Source: 2-02-FULL-55-14 sp964473365
GTDB taxonomy: Bacteria > Bacteroidota > Ignavibacteria > UBA10030
Direction of reading: 5' to 3'
DNA: 27,643 bases
NCBI GenBank assembly: GCA_964473365.1
Contig: CAYYOV010000034.1
Location: 1-27,643, forward strand
Of the stretch, positions 15,381 through 25,300 are shown in pieces. The translations under genes were made by a program, and so were the position numbers. Position 1 is the first letter of the stretch, and each line of letters opens with the position of its first letter. The notes below the pieces were generated by a model. That model did no database searches, was not told where the DNA came from, and saw only the letters and a list, made by a program, of their open reading frames with translations.

Positions 15381-16862
15381 TTACGGCTTCAGAATGTCGC
15401 GGTAGAGAGCGATGTACTTCTTTGCCGAATGTTCCCAGGAAAAATCCTGCGCCATGCCGTTCCGCATCAATTTCTTCCATTCCTCAGGTTTCTGGAACAC
15501 CTGGACCGCCCGTTGGACCGTCTTCAACAGGTCGCGTGGGTCGTATGCCTCGAATTTGAATCCGGTCCCTTTGCCGCCCGACTGGTGGTCCTCGACTGTA
15601 TCATCGAGGCCGCCCGTAGCGCGGACGATAGGGATCGTACCGTAGCGCATGCTATACATCTGGTTGAGGCCGCAGGGTTCGTACCGTGAAGGCATGAGGA
15701 ACATATCGCTGCCGGCCTCGATCAGATGGGCCAGCTCTTCATCGAACCCGAACACGAGAGCGATCTGCTTCGGGTGCTTCTTGTGGAGGCGCTCGAACTT
15801 TGCTTCGCTTTCTTTGTCCCCCGAGGCCAGCATGACGAATTGCACGCCCAGTTTCAGCATGTCTTCCAGGACTTCGTGGACGAGGTCGAAGCCTTTCTGG
15901 TGCACGAGCCGCGTGATCGCTCCGATCACCGGCTTGGCTGGATCGAATTCCATTCCGAATCGCTTCAACAGCGCCCTCTTGTTCTCGACCTTGGCCTCGA
16001 TCGACTTCGAATCGTACTTCCTGAAAATGAAATTGTCGTTTGACGGGTCCCACGTGATGGGGTCGATGCCGTTCAGCAGGCCGCGGAGATCCTTCTTCCG
16101 GTGTGCCAGGAGCCCTTCCAGACCGGCCCCGAATTCGCTCGACTCGCAGATCTCGTGGGCGTATTTCTCGCTGACGGTCGTGATCGTGTCGGCGTACGAG
16201 AGCGCCGTCTTCAGGAAATTGAACTTTCCGTAGGCCTCGGCGCCGTTATGGTGGAAGAGGTCGTCGGGCAGGCCAGACTTCTTGAAGGAGTCAGGAGGGA
16301 AGGCCCCCTGGTACGCCATGTTGTGGATGGTAAAGACGGTCCTGATGTTCTTGAAGAACGGGTCGTGCTTGTAGACCGTCTTCATCATGACCGGGATCAA
16401 TCCGGTCTGCCAGTCGTTGCAGTGGATGACCTCGGGCTGCCAGCCGAGCCGCTTCAACGTTTCGAGAACCCCGCGGGCGAAGAAAATGAACCGCTCATCG
16501 TTGTCTTTATAGTCCTTCTTGGTCGCCGGGTTCTGATACACTCCCTCGCGGCCAAAATAGGTCTCGTTGTCCAGGAAGTAGACCTGCACCTTCTCCTTCA
16601 GGTTCATAATGAAGGAGGACTTTACGTTCCCGGTATGGATCGTGTCGCCGACCGGAATCGGAATGTCCTTCAGCCGGATGATGTCATGCAGGCGAAAGCG
16701 ACGCTCGCTGATGAAGCGGTACCGCGGCATCATGATCCGGATCTCGTGGCCGAGGTCCTTGATGGCGCGCGGCAAGGCACTCGACACGTCAGCGAGGCCG
16801 CCGGTCTTCGCGAACGGCTCGACTTCGCTGGAAACGAAAAGGATATTCAACGGTTTGGACAT
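15381..16862 (-). CDS. glgA: glycogen/starch synthase (ADP-glucose type)
   Basis: GT5-family enzyme that adds glucose from a nucleotide sugar to the non-reducing end of alpha-1,4-glucan. 493 residues. Diagnostic motifs are FAKTGGLADV near the N-terminus (about residues 19-28) and PSRYEPCGLNQMYSMRYGT with the TGGLDDTV loop in the C-terminal domain. The ORF also has an ATG at 16895, but the promoter's -10 box abuts it, so that codon would lie at or before the transcription start; ATG 16862 with GAGG just upstream is the likely start. It is the first gene of a leftward operon with gmhB and two envelope genes. No other glycogen gene is in the window. Confidence 0.95.
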   Translation of the reverse strand: MSKPLNILFVSSEVEPFAKTGGLADVSSALPRAIKDLGHEIRIMMPRYRFISERRFRLHDIIRLKDIPIPVGDTIHTGNVKSSFIMNLKEKVQVYFLDNETYFGREGVYQNPATKKDYKDNDERFIFFARGVLETLKRLGWQPEVIHCNDWQTGLIPVMMKTVYKHDPFFKNIRTVFTIHNMAYQGAFPPDSFKKSGLPDDLFHHNGAEAYGKFNFLKTALSYADTITTVSEKYAHEICESSEFGAGLEGLLAHRKKDLRGLLNGIDPITWDPSNDNFIFRKYDSKSIEAKVENKRALLKRFGMEFDPAKPVIGAITRLVHQKGFDLVHEVLEDMLKLGVQFVMLASGDKESEAKFERLHKKHPKQIALVFGFDEELAHLIEAGSDMFLMPSRYEPCGLNQMYSMRYGTIPIVRATGGLDDTVEDHQSGGKGTGFKFEAYDPRDLLKTVQRAVQVFQKPEEWKKLMRNGMAQDFSWEHSAKKYIALYRDILKP

Positions 16863-16895
16863 TGCCTCGGACGGTAAATGTGCGATCGACCGCAT

Positions 16896-16924
16896 AAAAT
16901 AGCGAAAATTGATTCGAGAGGCAA
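16896..16924 (-). promoter_or_regulatory. promoter of the glgA operon
   Basis: On the minus strand, TTGCCT (16924-16919), 17 bases, TATTTT (16901-16896). It predicts a start near 16889 and a leader of roughly 27 bases to the ATG at 16862. The match in spacing to the other promoters here supports it. Confidence 0.6.
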
Positions 16925-16959
16925 CGTATCACCCTCATTGTGCCCCTCCTCACAACGCC

Positions 16960-16988
16960 TTGACAATCCTGGCAGCGATGCGTACTTT
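16960..16988 (+). promoter_or_regulatory. strong sigma70-like promoter for the porU leader
   Basis: Perfect TTGACA at 16960-16965, 17 bases, TACTTT at 16983-16988. Transcription would start near 16995, about 165 bases before the porU ATG and just before the 5' strand of the structured leader. It lies divergent to the glgA promoter. Confidence 0.75.
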
Positions 16989-16994
16989 AAAAAC

Positions 16995-17155
16995 GATCAC
17001 ATCAAGAGACCGACGCAAGTATCGACGATTGATAAAGGTTCGTTCCCGTTGCATCTGACGTCCAACGGGTGATCACGAAGATGTGAACGGCCTTTATCTG
17101 TCGACATCCCTTGCGTTCCCGCAAGCCGGACGGCAGACCGTTCCGGCTTTTTGCA
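16995..17155 (+). ncRNA. unrecognised structured leader RNA (riboswitch/attenuator or small RNA)
   Basis: The segment between promoter and porU folds into nested helices that I can pair by eye: ACGCAAG (17013-17019) with CTTGCGT (17110-17116); TCGAC (17022-17026) with GTCGA (17100-17104); GATAAAGG (17031-17038) with CCTTTATC (17091-17098); CCCGTTG (17045-17051) with CAACGGG (17063-17069). TCACATC (16997-17003) can also pair with GATGTGA (17080-17086), a possible pseudoknot. CTTGCG can alternatively pair with CGCAAG (17120-17125), which overlaps the terminator stem. I compared it from memory with c-di-GMP, SAM, TPP, FMN and fluoride riboswitches and 6S and SRP RNA, and it fits none. Whether it controls porU or is a free RNA is not decided by the sequence. 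Confidence 0.6.
17123..17152 (+). terminator. intrinsic terminator just before the porU start
   Basis: AAGCCGGACGG (17123-17133) pairs with CCGT and CCGGCTT (17138-17149) with one bulged T and a 4-base loop, followed by T residues to 17152. The porU ATG is at 17159, so porU expression requires read-through. Confidence 0.7.
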
Positions 17156-17158
17156 TTC

Positions 17159-20100
17159 ATGCGCCTCTCGCTCTTCCATATCCTCCTCCTGACGGCAGTC
17201 ATCCCGGCTGCTGCACAGATCCATGCCGATCTCCGTCCCATCCGAACCGGGGGGACTTCGACCGAAATGCTGCTCAGCGTCGGTGCGCTTGGAGGAGATA
17301 CTGTGACTGCGACGGCGCTCCTTGGTGGGGAGCGGTTCGTGACCTTCCAAAGCGGTGCAGTCGCTGTGCTCCGCCGATTCGCGCTGGTGCTTCCGTCACC
17401 GCGGGTCGAATGGTCGGCTCAGGTCACGCGTCAGCGGACGATCACAATGACGCGGTTGTCTGGATCGCCGGTCGCCGGCGAAGAAGGACCGGTGACACCT
17501 TTTGAGATCCGGGTCGTCGATATCGCACCACACGCGGACAGCTACGCCGCTACGTTGGAGGCGGTGGTGGCGCTGGTGGACCCCTCCGGCAATATGGCGA
17601 CGCTCTATGAAGAACGGCGTGTCCGCATCGAACATGACCCGGCTCTACCCACGAAGGGGGTGTCGGGGACGGGCCAGGAGGAGGGTATGGTGTCTCGTCC
17701 AAGCGCCGCTGCCCGCTCAACAGCATCGCAGGACTGGTATAGGATGGAGATCGGGGAGAGCGGACTCTACCGGCTCGATCGCACCATGCTCCGCAACGCC
17801 GGGGTTCCCGCGGAGGTGCTGTCCGACATCCGACGCATTCGTCTGTATGGATTGTCCGGCGCTCCTCTGGCCGAGCCGATCACCGTCCCACGCCCGAATG
17901 GACTTCAAGAACTTCCGCGACTCATACAGGACACGAACGGAAACGGAGTGCTCGACGACGGCGACGCCGTCATTTTCTATGGCCGATCGGTGCGCGATTG
18001 GCGCTACGATGCATCGACCCGGACGTTCGCTCACACGATGAATCCATTCACGGAGCGGAATGTCGTTCTCTTCAGCTTTGACCCTTCGGCATTTGGCCGC
18101 GAGATGGATTCGGTCGCTTCGTCCGCCGGTCCGGGTGTTCCTGTTCAGCATGTGCCGGGGCGGATCGCGGTGGACCAGGACCGGATCAATTTCGTGAACT
18201 CAGGCCGACGGTGGGTTGGGGAACCGTTCGATATCAACGATCCCACTGCGGTCTTCATCAATTCGCTTCCAGGTCTTGTACCCACGACGCCTGTCTCCTA
18301 CCGGGCTGTGTTCTTCTCGCGTTCGGGAACGATCGACACGTTCAGGGTCACGGAGCACGACCAGCCGCTGCTGGGTCCTGTGATCATGTTCACCTCGGAC
18401 GTCTCGTCGACCGACCAGACCTTCAACTACGCGTATGAGTCCCCGGTCGTCACTGGACAATACAATGGCGCTTTGCCCGATGACCGGAGCGTCCTCAAAT
18501 TCTCCTTCGGGACCCGCAACGCAAGCGCAAAGGGGTGGCTCGACTGGTTCGAGATCGTCTACCGTCGATCGCTCACGGCGTTCAACGATCGGTTCCTCTT
18601 CCCGAGTCCCGATACATCAGCCACGCTTGAGTACACGGTACGCAACCTCTCCTCGCGCTCGGTCCTGGTCTTCGATATCACTGACCATGCGAACGTCCGC
18701 CGTATCAGCGGAGTGGAATTCGATGTCGCCGATGCATCACTCTGTCGATTCCGATTGCCGCAGAGCACCGGATCGGTGCGTGAATTGGCGGTCGTCGGCT
18801 CCGGCGGCTTCCTGACGCCGACCGCGCCCGTCAAGATCGACGCACCCTATCTGCGTTCGATGACGGGGCCTGTGCGCTTCCTGATCCTCGCACCGAAGGA
18901 ATTCCTGGCGGAGGCCGAGCGGCTGCGTGCGCATCGTGAACAGCACGACTCGCTGCGGACGATGGTCATCGACGTCGCCTCCATCTACAACGAATTCGGT
19001 GGCGGGATCCCGGACCCGATGGCCATTCGTGATTTTCTGGCATATGCGCGAACATCATATGCCGGGCCCGTCCGATATGTTCTCTTCTTCGGAAGTGGGC
19101 ACTTTGACTACCGGAACATCTCCACGTCGAGCCGCAATTGGGTCCTCCCATACGAGACGGCAGAATCGAACTATCAGATCCTGACGTATGCCAGCGATGA
19201 CTACTTTGCCCGGCTGGATGCCGGCAACGAACGGATCTCGCTGGCGATCGGCCGGTTGCCCGGCAGAAGCCTTGCGGAAATGCATACGCTCGTTGACAAG
19301 ATCATCCGATATGAGACCGAGTCGCCGCTCGACCCGTGGCGGAATCGCATCACGTTCATCGCAGACGACGGACAGACCTCCACGACGTTCGAGGGGAGCC
19401 TGCACACCGGTCAGGCGGAGAACCTGGCCCGGAACTACGCGCCGCGCACCTTCGAACAACGGAAGATCTACCTCGTCGAATACCCGACGGTCAACAGCGC
19501 TTCGGGGCGGCGCAAGCCGATGGCGAACGAAGCGATCGTGGATGCATTCAACCGCGGCACGCTTGTCATGAATTTCACGGGCCACGGCAATCCGCGTCTC
19601 TGGACGCACGAGGCGGTGTTCACGCGTGAAGGGAGCATTCCGCAGCTCACGAACCGCGACCGCCTCACGTTCCTCGTCGCGGCGACCTGCAATTTCGCGC
19701 AATGGGACAATCCGTTCGAGCAGAGCGCCGGAGAGGTCCTCTTGACCATGGATTTTGGTGGCGCGATCGGGGTGGTCACGGCGACGCGTTCGGTCTATTC
19801 ATTCGACAATGCTGAGTTGAACAATGTCCTCTACCAACAGTTGTTCCAGCGTGACGGTGCCGGGGCGACCGTCCGGGTGGGAGACGCGTTCTACGCCATG
19901 AAGCAGATCCGGTATCGGGAGAACGATCAGAAGTACCACCTCCTGGGGGACCCGACGATCCGTCTGCGCCAACCGACTGGTGCTGTCGGGATCGATTCGG
20001 TGAACGGAACGTCCACAGCGACAATATCTATCGTACCGTCGCTGGGACGGATGCAGGTTCGGGGCGCGGTGCGCGACGGACTTGGCGCCGTGAAGAACGA

Positions 20101-21031
20101 TTTCTCAGGCCGTGGGATCCTGGAGCTGTTCGACGCAAAGCGGTCGGTCACCGTGGCTGAATGGGGAGGTTTTTCATTCGAGGTGCAGGGGAGCGCGCTA
20201 TATCGGGGGGAGATCTCCGTTGCGGCCGGTCAATTTGCGGCGGTCGTTCCCGTGCCGAAGGATGTCAGCTTCGGGGCCAGGGCGAGGCTGGCGCTGTACG
20301 CCACGTCGGGCTCTGTGGATGCGGCTGGTATCACGGAACAAGTGACGATCCAAGGGACCGACTCGACTGCGGCCGTCGATACGACGGGCCCGGCCGTCGA
20401 CGTGTATGTCGGGTCGACCGCTTTCCGTCCGGGTGATGTTGTGCCGCCCGGCTCAGACCTGATCGTCGTCCTCTCAGACATGAACGGGATCAACACATCG
20501 ACAGCGGGCATCGGACATCGGCTCGAAGCAGAGCTCGTCGAGTCGGCGCGCGTGATCGAGATGGGTGACTACTATCGGGGGGACCTTGATACCTACCAGA
20601 GCGGACGGGCTGTCGTTCCGTTGACCGGTCTTGAGCGAGGTCGCCACACGGTGCGCGTGAAAGCTTGGGATACCAGGAACAATTCATCGTCGGCTGAGAC
20701 ATATTTCGAGGTTCAGGACGGCAGTGCGGTCGACCTCTTCCGGCCGACGAACTATCCAAACCCGATGCGGGATGGAACGGTCTTCACGTTCCAGCGGACG
20801 TCCACCGACGCCGTGTCGGTCGCTGTCCGCATCTTCACGATCGCAGGTCGCCTGATCCAGGAAGTGTCTGCCGACGGGGTGACGGATGCCGTCGTGCGCG
20901 TGCCATGGGATGGACGCGATCGGGACGGGGCGCAACTTTCCAATGGGGTCTACCTCTATAAGATCATTGTACGCACGCCCGAGCGGTCCGAAGCGCGCGA
21001 GTTCATCGGAAAACTGGCCGTGGTGCGGTAG
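17159..21031 (+). CDS. porU: T9SS C-terminal signal peptidase/sortase PorU (C25 gingipain-like)
   Basis: 1290 residues. PorU sits at the outer-membrane surface in type IX secretion, removes the C-terminal signal of cargo and attaches it to lipopolysaccharide. The signal peptide is clear (MRLSLFHILLLTAVIPAAAQ), which fixes the ATG at 17159 although no ribosome site is seen. The C25 catalytic dyad is visible as His809 (FTGHGNP) and Cys844 (AATCNFAQWDNP). After the protease domain come beta-rich modules, and the C-terminus has its own T9SS-type domain (NYPNPM at about residue 1199, SNGVYLYKI near the end). porV follows directly, as in Porphyromonas gingivalis. The unusual structured leader with a terminator suggests regulated expression. 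Another C25 protease is the only alternative, and the neighbour makes PorU much more likely. Confidence 0.93.
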   Translation: MRLSLFHILLLTAVIPAAAQIHADLRPIRTGGTSTEMLLSVGALGGDTVTATALLGGERFVTFQSGAVAVLRRFALVLPSPRVEWSAQVTRQRTITMTRLSGSPVAGEEGPVTPFEIRVVDIAPHADSYAATLEAVVALVDPSGNMATLYEERRVRIEHDPALPTKGVSGTGQEEGMVSRPSAAARSTASQDWYRMEIGESGLYRLDRTMLRNAGVPAEVLSDIRRIRLYGLSGAPLAEPITVPRPNGLQELPRLIQDTNGNGVLDDGDAVIFYGRSVRDWRYDASTRTFAHTMNPFTERNVVLFSFDPSAFGREMDSVASSAGPGVPVQHVPGRIAVDQDRINFVNSGRRWVGEPFDINDPTAVFINSLPGLVPTTPVSYRAVFFSRSGTIDTFRVTEHDQPLLGPVIMFTSDVSSTDQTFNYAYESPVVTGQYNGALPDDRSVLKFSFGTRNASAKGWLDWFEIVYRRSLTAFNDRFLFPSPDTSATLEYTVRNLSSRSVLVFDITDHANVRRISGVEFDVADASLCRFRLPQSTGSVRELAVVGSGGFLTPTAPVKIDAPYLRSMTGPVRFLILAPKEFLAEAERLRAHREQHDSLRTMVIDVASIYNEFGGGIPDPMAIRDFLAYARTSYAGPVRYVLFFGSGHFDYRNISTSSRNWVLPYETAESNYQILTYASDDYFARLDAGNERISLAIGRLPGRSLAEMHTLVDKIIRYETESPLDPWRNRITFIADDGQTSTTFEGSLHTGQAENLARNYAPRTFEQRKIYLVEYPTVNSASGRRKPMANEAIVDAFNRGTLVMNFTGHGNPRLWTHEAVFTREGSIPQLTNRDRLTFLVAATCNFAQWDNPFEQSAGEVLLTMDFGGAIGVVTATRSVYSFDNAELNNVLYQQLFQRDGAGATVRVGDAFYAMKQIRYRENDQKYHLLGDPTIRLRQPTGAVGIDSVNGTSTATISIVPSLGRMQVRGAVRDGLGAVKNDFSGRGILELFDAKRSVTVAEWGGFSFEVQGSALYRGEISVAAGQFAAVVPVPKDVSFGARARLALYATSGSVDAAGITEQVTIQGTDSTAAVDTTGPAVDVYVGSTAFRPGDVVPPGSDLIVVLSDMNGINTSTAGIGHRLEAELVESARVIEMGDYYRGDLDTYQSGRAVVPLTGLERGRHTVRVKAWDTRNNSSSAETYFEVQDGSAVDLFRPTNYPNPMRDGTVFTFQRTSTDAVSVAVRIFTIAGRLIQEVSADGVTDAVVRVPWDGRDRDGAQLSNGVYLYKIIVRTPERSEAREFIGKLAVVR

Positions 21032-21039
21032 GGCCTTCG

Positions 21040-21068
21040 TTGCACCTCCTGCCGCCTTTCTCTATATT
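21040..21068 (+). promoter_or_regulatory. promoter of porV
   Basis: TTGCAC (21040-21045), 17 bases, TATATT (21063-21068). It starts 9 bases after the porU stop and predicts a transcript beginning near 21075, about 30 bases before the porV ATG. porV may thus be transcribed apart from the attenuated porU message. Confidence 0.6.
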
Positions 21069-21105
21069 TATCACTTACAGCGTTTGCAGAACGAGGAGAA
21101 GCACG

Positions 21106-22212
21106 ATGAAGTCACGAATCCTGTTGGCGGTTCTTCTGGCGGCGTCCACGGTGGTGCCCGCAGTAGCGCAGGTCACGACATCGGCAGTGCCGTTCCTGCT
21201 GATCGCCCCGAACTCACGGGCCAGTGCCATGGGCGAAGCAGGCGTCGCGCTCGCGGATGACGCATGGGCCATCTATTGGAACCCGGCAGGCTTTGCCTTC
21301 CAGAATACGAGCGAGGCGGCGCTGACGCGGGCCGACTGGTTGCCCGCATTCGGGCTCTCGGACCTCTGGATCGCACACGGAGTGTATAAGCAGCCGGTGG
21401 AAGAGGTCGACGGGGTCGTAGGCGTCGCCGTTACGTACCTCAGTCTCGGCTCGTTCATCAAAACGTTGAATGACCCGACGCCGCTTGAGGAGTTCAAGGG
21501 GTATGAGTTTGCAGTGACGGTGGGCTACGGAACGAAGGTGGGCGCTGACCTTGGCTTGGGCGTGAACGCCCGGCTCATCCACAGCAGCCTGGCGCCATTC
21601 GGCACGGCGAACGAGCAGGGTGAAGGCATCGCGACCGGTTTCGCGTTCGACCTCGGCCTGCTGTACAAGCCGTCGAGCCTCTTCATTCCGTTCACGGACA
21701 TCGACATGGGCAACACATGGAGCTTTGGTCTGGCCCTGTCGAATATCGGTCCGAAACTGACCTACATCGATCAAGCGCAGGCCGACCCGCTTCCGATGAA
21801 CCTTCGACTCGGTCTCGCCTACAAAGCGCTCGAATCCGAATACAACAGCATCACGCTCATCGGCGACGTGAGCCGGTTGCTCATCACGCGCCGGGGGACA
21901 GAGACGGATGAGTTCTACAAGGCCATTTTCACCACCTGGTCGCAAGGCTCATTCTTCAAGGACCAGATGCGTCAGTTCGTCTCAGGGCTCGGCGTCGAAT
22001 ACTGGTATGGCGCTCCACGGCTGATCGCTCTCCGCGCCGGGTATTTCTACGAAGACCCACGATCCGGCAACCGAAAGTTCATGACGTTCGGTGCGGGTGT
22101 GCGATATGACATCTACGGGTTCGACTTCAGCTACATCAGCGCCTTCGAAGATCAACATCCTCTCGGCGAGACCTTGCGATTCTCGCTGGCCATCTCCTGG
22201 AGCGGGTCGTAA
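21106..22212 (+). CDS. porV: T9SS outer-membrane shuttle protein PorV (LptO)
   Basis: 368 residues, a FadL-like beta-barrel that collects cargo from the T9SS translocon and delivers it to PorU. The signal peptide is MKSRILLAVLLAASTVVPAVAQ. The PorV signature follows: PFLLIAPNSRASAMGEAGVA at about residues 28-47, then WNPAG. AGGAG lies 8 bases before the ATG. The frame is open upstream to a TTG at 21040, but that part has no signal and overlaps the promoter. The gene directly follows porU, the conserved order in P. gingivalis. Confidence 0.93.
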   Translation: MKSRILLAVLLAASTVVPAVAQVTTSAVPFLLIAPNSRASAMGEAGVALADDAWAIYWNPAGFAFQNTSEAALTRADWLPAFGLSDLWIAHGVYKQPVEEVDGVVGVAVTYLSLGSFIKTLNDPTPLEEFKGYEFAVTVGYGTKVGADLGLGVNARLIHSSLAPFGTANEQGEGIATGFAFDLGLLYKPSSLFIPFTDIDMGNTWSFGLALSNIGPKLTYIDQAQADPLPMNLRLGLAYKALESEYNSITLIGDVSRLLITRRGTETDEFYKAIFTTWSQGSFFKDQMRQFVSGLGVEYWYGAPRLIALRAGYFYEDPRSGNRKFMTFGAGVRYDIYGFDFSYISAFEDQHPLGETLRFSLAISWSGS

Positions 22213-22332
22213 CGACTCGTCGTCGCGGGCGAGACAGTGTGTTGCCCGCCGCGCCGCTCAGGACAGCGGGGAGGACGGCTCAGCAAGGTGACGCGACAGT
22301 TGCGACGTCGTGAGCCTTGGACGCCTCCCATG

Positions 22333-22349
22333 TGTGCGATCGTCGCACA
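22333..22349. repeat. perfect 7-bp dyad upstream of the M6-like gene
   Basis: TGTGCGA (22333-22339) and TCGCACA (22343-22349) are exact inverted copies separated by TCG. It lies 46 bases before the ATG of the M6-like gene and could be an operator or a small mRNA hairpin. No clear promoter is seen next to it. Confidence 0.35.
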
Positions 22350-22395
22350 ACCCCGTCGTCGTACATTCCCTGCCCAAGTCTTCTTTCGACATTCC

Positions 22396-25300
22396 ATGCG
22401 ATCATCGCGACGTGAACACGCCATAGTCGTCCTCGGCCTCCTGACGCTCGCTCTGTCGACGGCGGCGATGGCTCAACGCGCCGTTCGCTTCGACCCATCC
22501 CGTCCGCTGGCCCCATACCGGTCCGCCGGAACGCCGTCGGTCGCAGCCGTCGACACGGTCCGCCTCCTCGGGATCATGGTCGAGTTCGCGATCGACAATG
22601 ACGGCCGTACGACCGGGAACGGACGATTCGATTCCACGCTGACAGACCCCGCCATCATCGATCCGCCGCCGCACAATGCGGCATACTTCAACGCCAAGCT
22701 TCGTTTCGTCGAGAACTACTTCCGCCGCGTGTCGGATGGCCAGTTGATCCTCAAGGGTGACCTGTTGCCGTCCGTCATTACGGTCGAGCGGCCGATGGGC
22801 GCGTATGCAGTGCAGTCGACACCGGCGTTCAGGGGGCTCGCGCACCTGGCGCTCGATGCTTGGCGCGAAGCTGACAGCGCGGCACCCGGAACAAACTTCG
22901 CATCGTATGATGCGTTCGTTCTCTTCCATGCAGGGGCAGGGAAGGACATCGATCTTGTCGGCATCTTCGGTTATGATCCGGCGCCATACGATCTCCCTTC
23001 GGTCTACCTCGGGATCGATGCCTTCCGGTCGGCTCTCGACAGCGCCTCGTTTCCGGGGATCGCGGTATCGGGCGGCACATTCCGCATCACGAACACGATG
23101 ATCCTGCCGGAGACCGAGACCCGCGCGTTCTCAACCTCCGGGGGCGTCGATACGCTCGAGCTCTCGACCAACGGTCTTTTCGCTGCTTCGGTCGGGAGCT
23201 ATCTCGGCTTGCCGGACCTGTTCGACACACGCACCGGACGTCCCGGCATCGGTCAGTTTGGACTGATGGATGGAGCTGCGATCTTCGCGTATCAAGGCGT
23301 GTGTCCTCCGGAGCCAAACGCATGGGAAAAGATGCACCTCGGCTGGGTCACCCCGCTCGATGTTACCACGAATCTCGACACGCTGAAATTGCCTGCGGTG
23401 GGACTTACGTCCACGGATACCGTCTACCGCATACCGATCACTGATTCCGAATACTTCCTCGTCGAAAATCGCCACCGCGATCCGGGGGGCAACGGCCAGC
23501 GGTTGACGGTGACACGGAAGGGCTCCACGACCGTCATTGCCATCCCAACCGACTCCAGCGGATACTACACGTTCGACTACATCAAAGGGATCGACGGGAC
23601 CGTGATCGATGTCGAGGATCCCGATTGGTCGCTGATTGGGCGTTTCGGCCTTGATGGCCGTTTCGACGGAGGTGGCGTTCTGATCTGGCACATCGACGAA
23701 GATCGCATAGCCGCGGGACGAGCAAGCAACACCGTTAACGCTGACGCTCGGCGTCGAGGCGTCGACCTGGAAGAGGCTGACGGTTCGCAGGACCTCGGTG
23801 AATCGTACGGTTTTCTTGAGGGAGGGACGGGATCGGAATCGGGATCGCCGCTTGACGCATGGTTCCATGGGAACGAGGCAAAAGCATATGCGAACCGGTT
23901 TGACGATGCCACGTATCCAAACAGTCGCTCGAACGCCGGCGCGTCGAGCCTCGTGACCATTCGTGATTTCTCACCCCGGTCCACACGTATGACGGCGATC
24001 GCAGAGCGAGGCACGCCGCAGGCCGTCCCCTTGACCGGGTTCCCAAAACAGCTGACCGGAGAGTTGGGTCTGGCCACCGTGGTCGATCTCGACGGCAATG
24101 GCCATTCTGAATTTGTCACCACGCGTGTGATGCGTTCAGGCCCGTCTGGCCGTACCGGAGCCGCCGTCGGTCAAGGGGCGCTTCTTGCCTGGACCTCCGC
24201 CGGTGTCTCCGTTACGGATGCGACCGACAGTTCGGGGCTCGCAGCGCTGGTCGACGAGCCGACCATTGGTCAGCCGGCCTTCGCACCGCATCCATCAGGA
24301 GGGCCGCAAGTAGTCGCCGCCGCCGCTCCCGGCCGGCTGTACGTTTGGCGTGCACAAGACCTGAACAACGACCAACGCTGGGATGAGATCGCGCGCGTTG
24401 CGTTGCCACCTGATACGTCTGCATGGTCGGTCCTGCTCGTCGATACGCTCGCCGTTGCGTACGGCGCACCGGGGATAGCCGTCCGATCGATCAATGGAGC
24501 TTCGGTCACGTCGTTCACGCCCGGAGCACAAGCAATTGCATGGACCGGACAAGCGTGGCGCTTCGTTGCTGGCGTCGGCACTGACGTCTATCGGCTCGAT
24601 ATCTCGGCCACCTCGCGTTCGCTCGATGTCTTTACGCCGATCACGTCAGTAGGAGGAGCGATCACGGCAGTGACAGCAGGAATGATCGACGCGACAACGT
24701 CCGCGGCCGTTGTGCAGAGTCAAGGGAGCGCGGGCGCCAGTCGCATCACCATTCTCAGCGGGATCGATCTTTCAGTCGTGCGTTCATTCGACCTTGCGAC
24801 TGGACTGAGCGCGGACGAGAAGGTCTTGCCGATCCTTGCGCTTGCGGATGTTGACCGCGATGGACGAAAGGAACTGCTCGTGCCGACATCGTCGGGGCGC
24901 GTCGTCATGTCCTCGCTTGAAGGTGTATGGCTTGACCGGTCACCGCGCACGATGGCGGCCCGGGTATCCTGGGCCACTGCCGAACTTCTGGCCGCAGCGA
25001 TGAGTACGAACAACACGACGGACGTCGTGGCGGTTGATGATCGAGGTGTCATGACCTCAACGAGCGCAGGGTATTCGGCGGGCCTTCAAGTGGCCAATGC
25101 CGCCGCGGCTTCTGCTTCGATCGGCCAGATCCAGGTCCCGCAGGGTTCCGGCACGGCGATCTTCTTGACTGACGCCCGCGGAGGCGTTTGGGCATACGAC
25201 CTCAAGACAGGTTGGAACGGAGCCTCGGCAGCCTGGACGGCTCGATTCGGCGGTCCGGCCAGGACGGGATACACTGCTCTCGCCACCGCATCGCCGACAC

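Noticed and set aside
14657..16877. Long plus-strand open frames opposite gmhB and glgA
   Set aside because: The minus-strand genes have full conserved motifs; the plus frames have none and are shadows.
16995..17155. Known riboswitch or 6S/SRP RNA in the porU leader
   Set aside because: None of the core motifs I remember for c-di-GMP, SAM, TPP, FMN, fluoride riboswitches, 6S RNA or SRP RNA is present; it is listed as unrecognised instead.
22222..22252. GCGGGC/GCCCGC hairpin after porV as terminator
   Set aside because: The stem is only 6 bp with a large loop and no T-run follows it.
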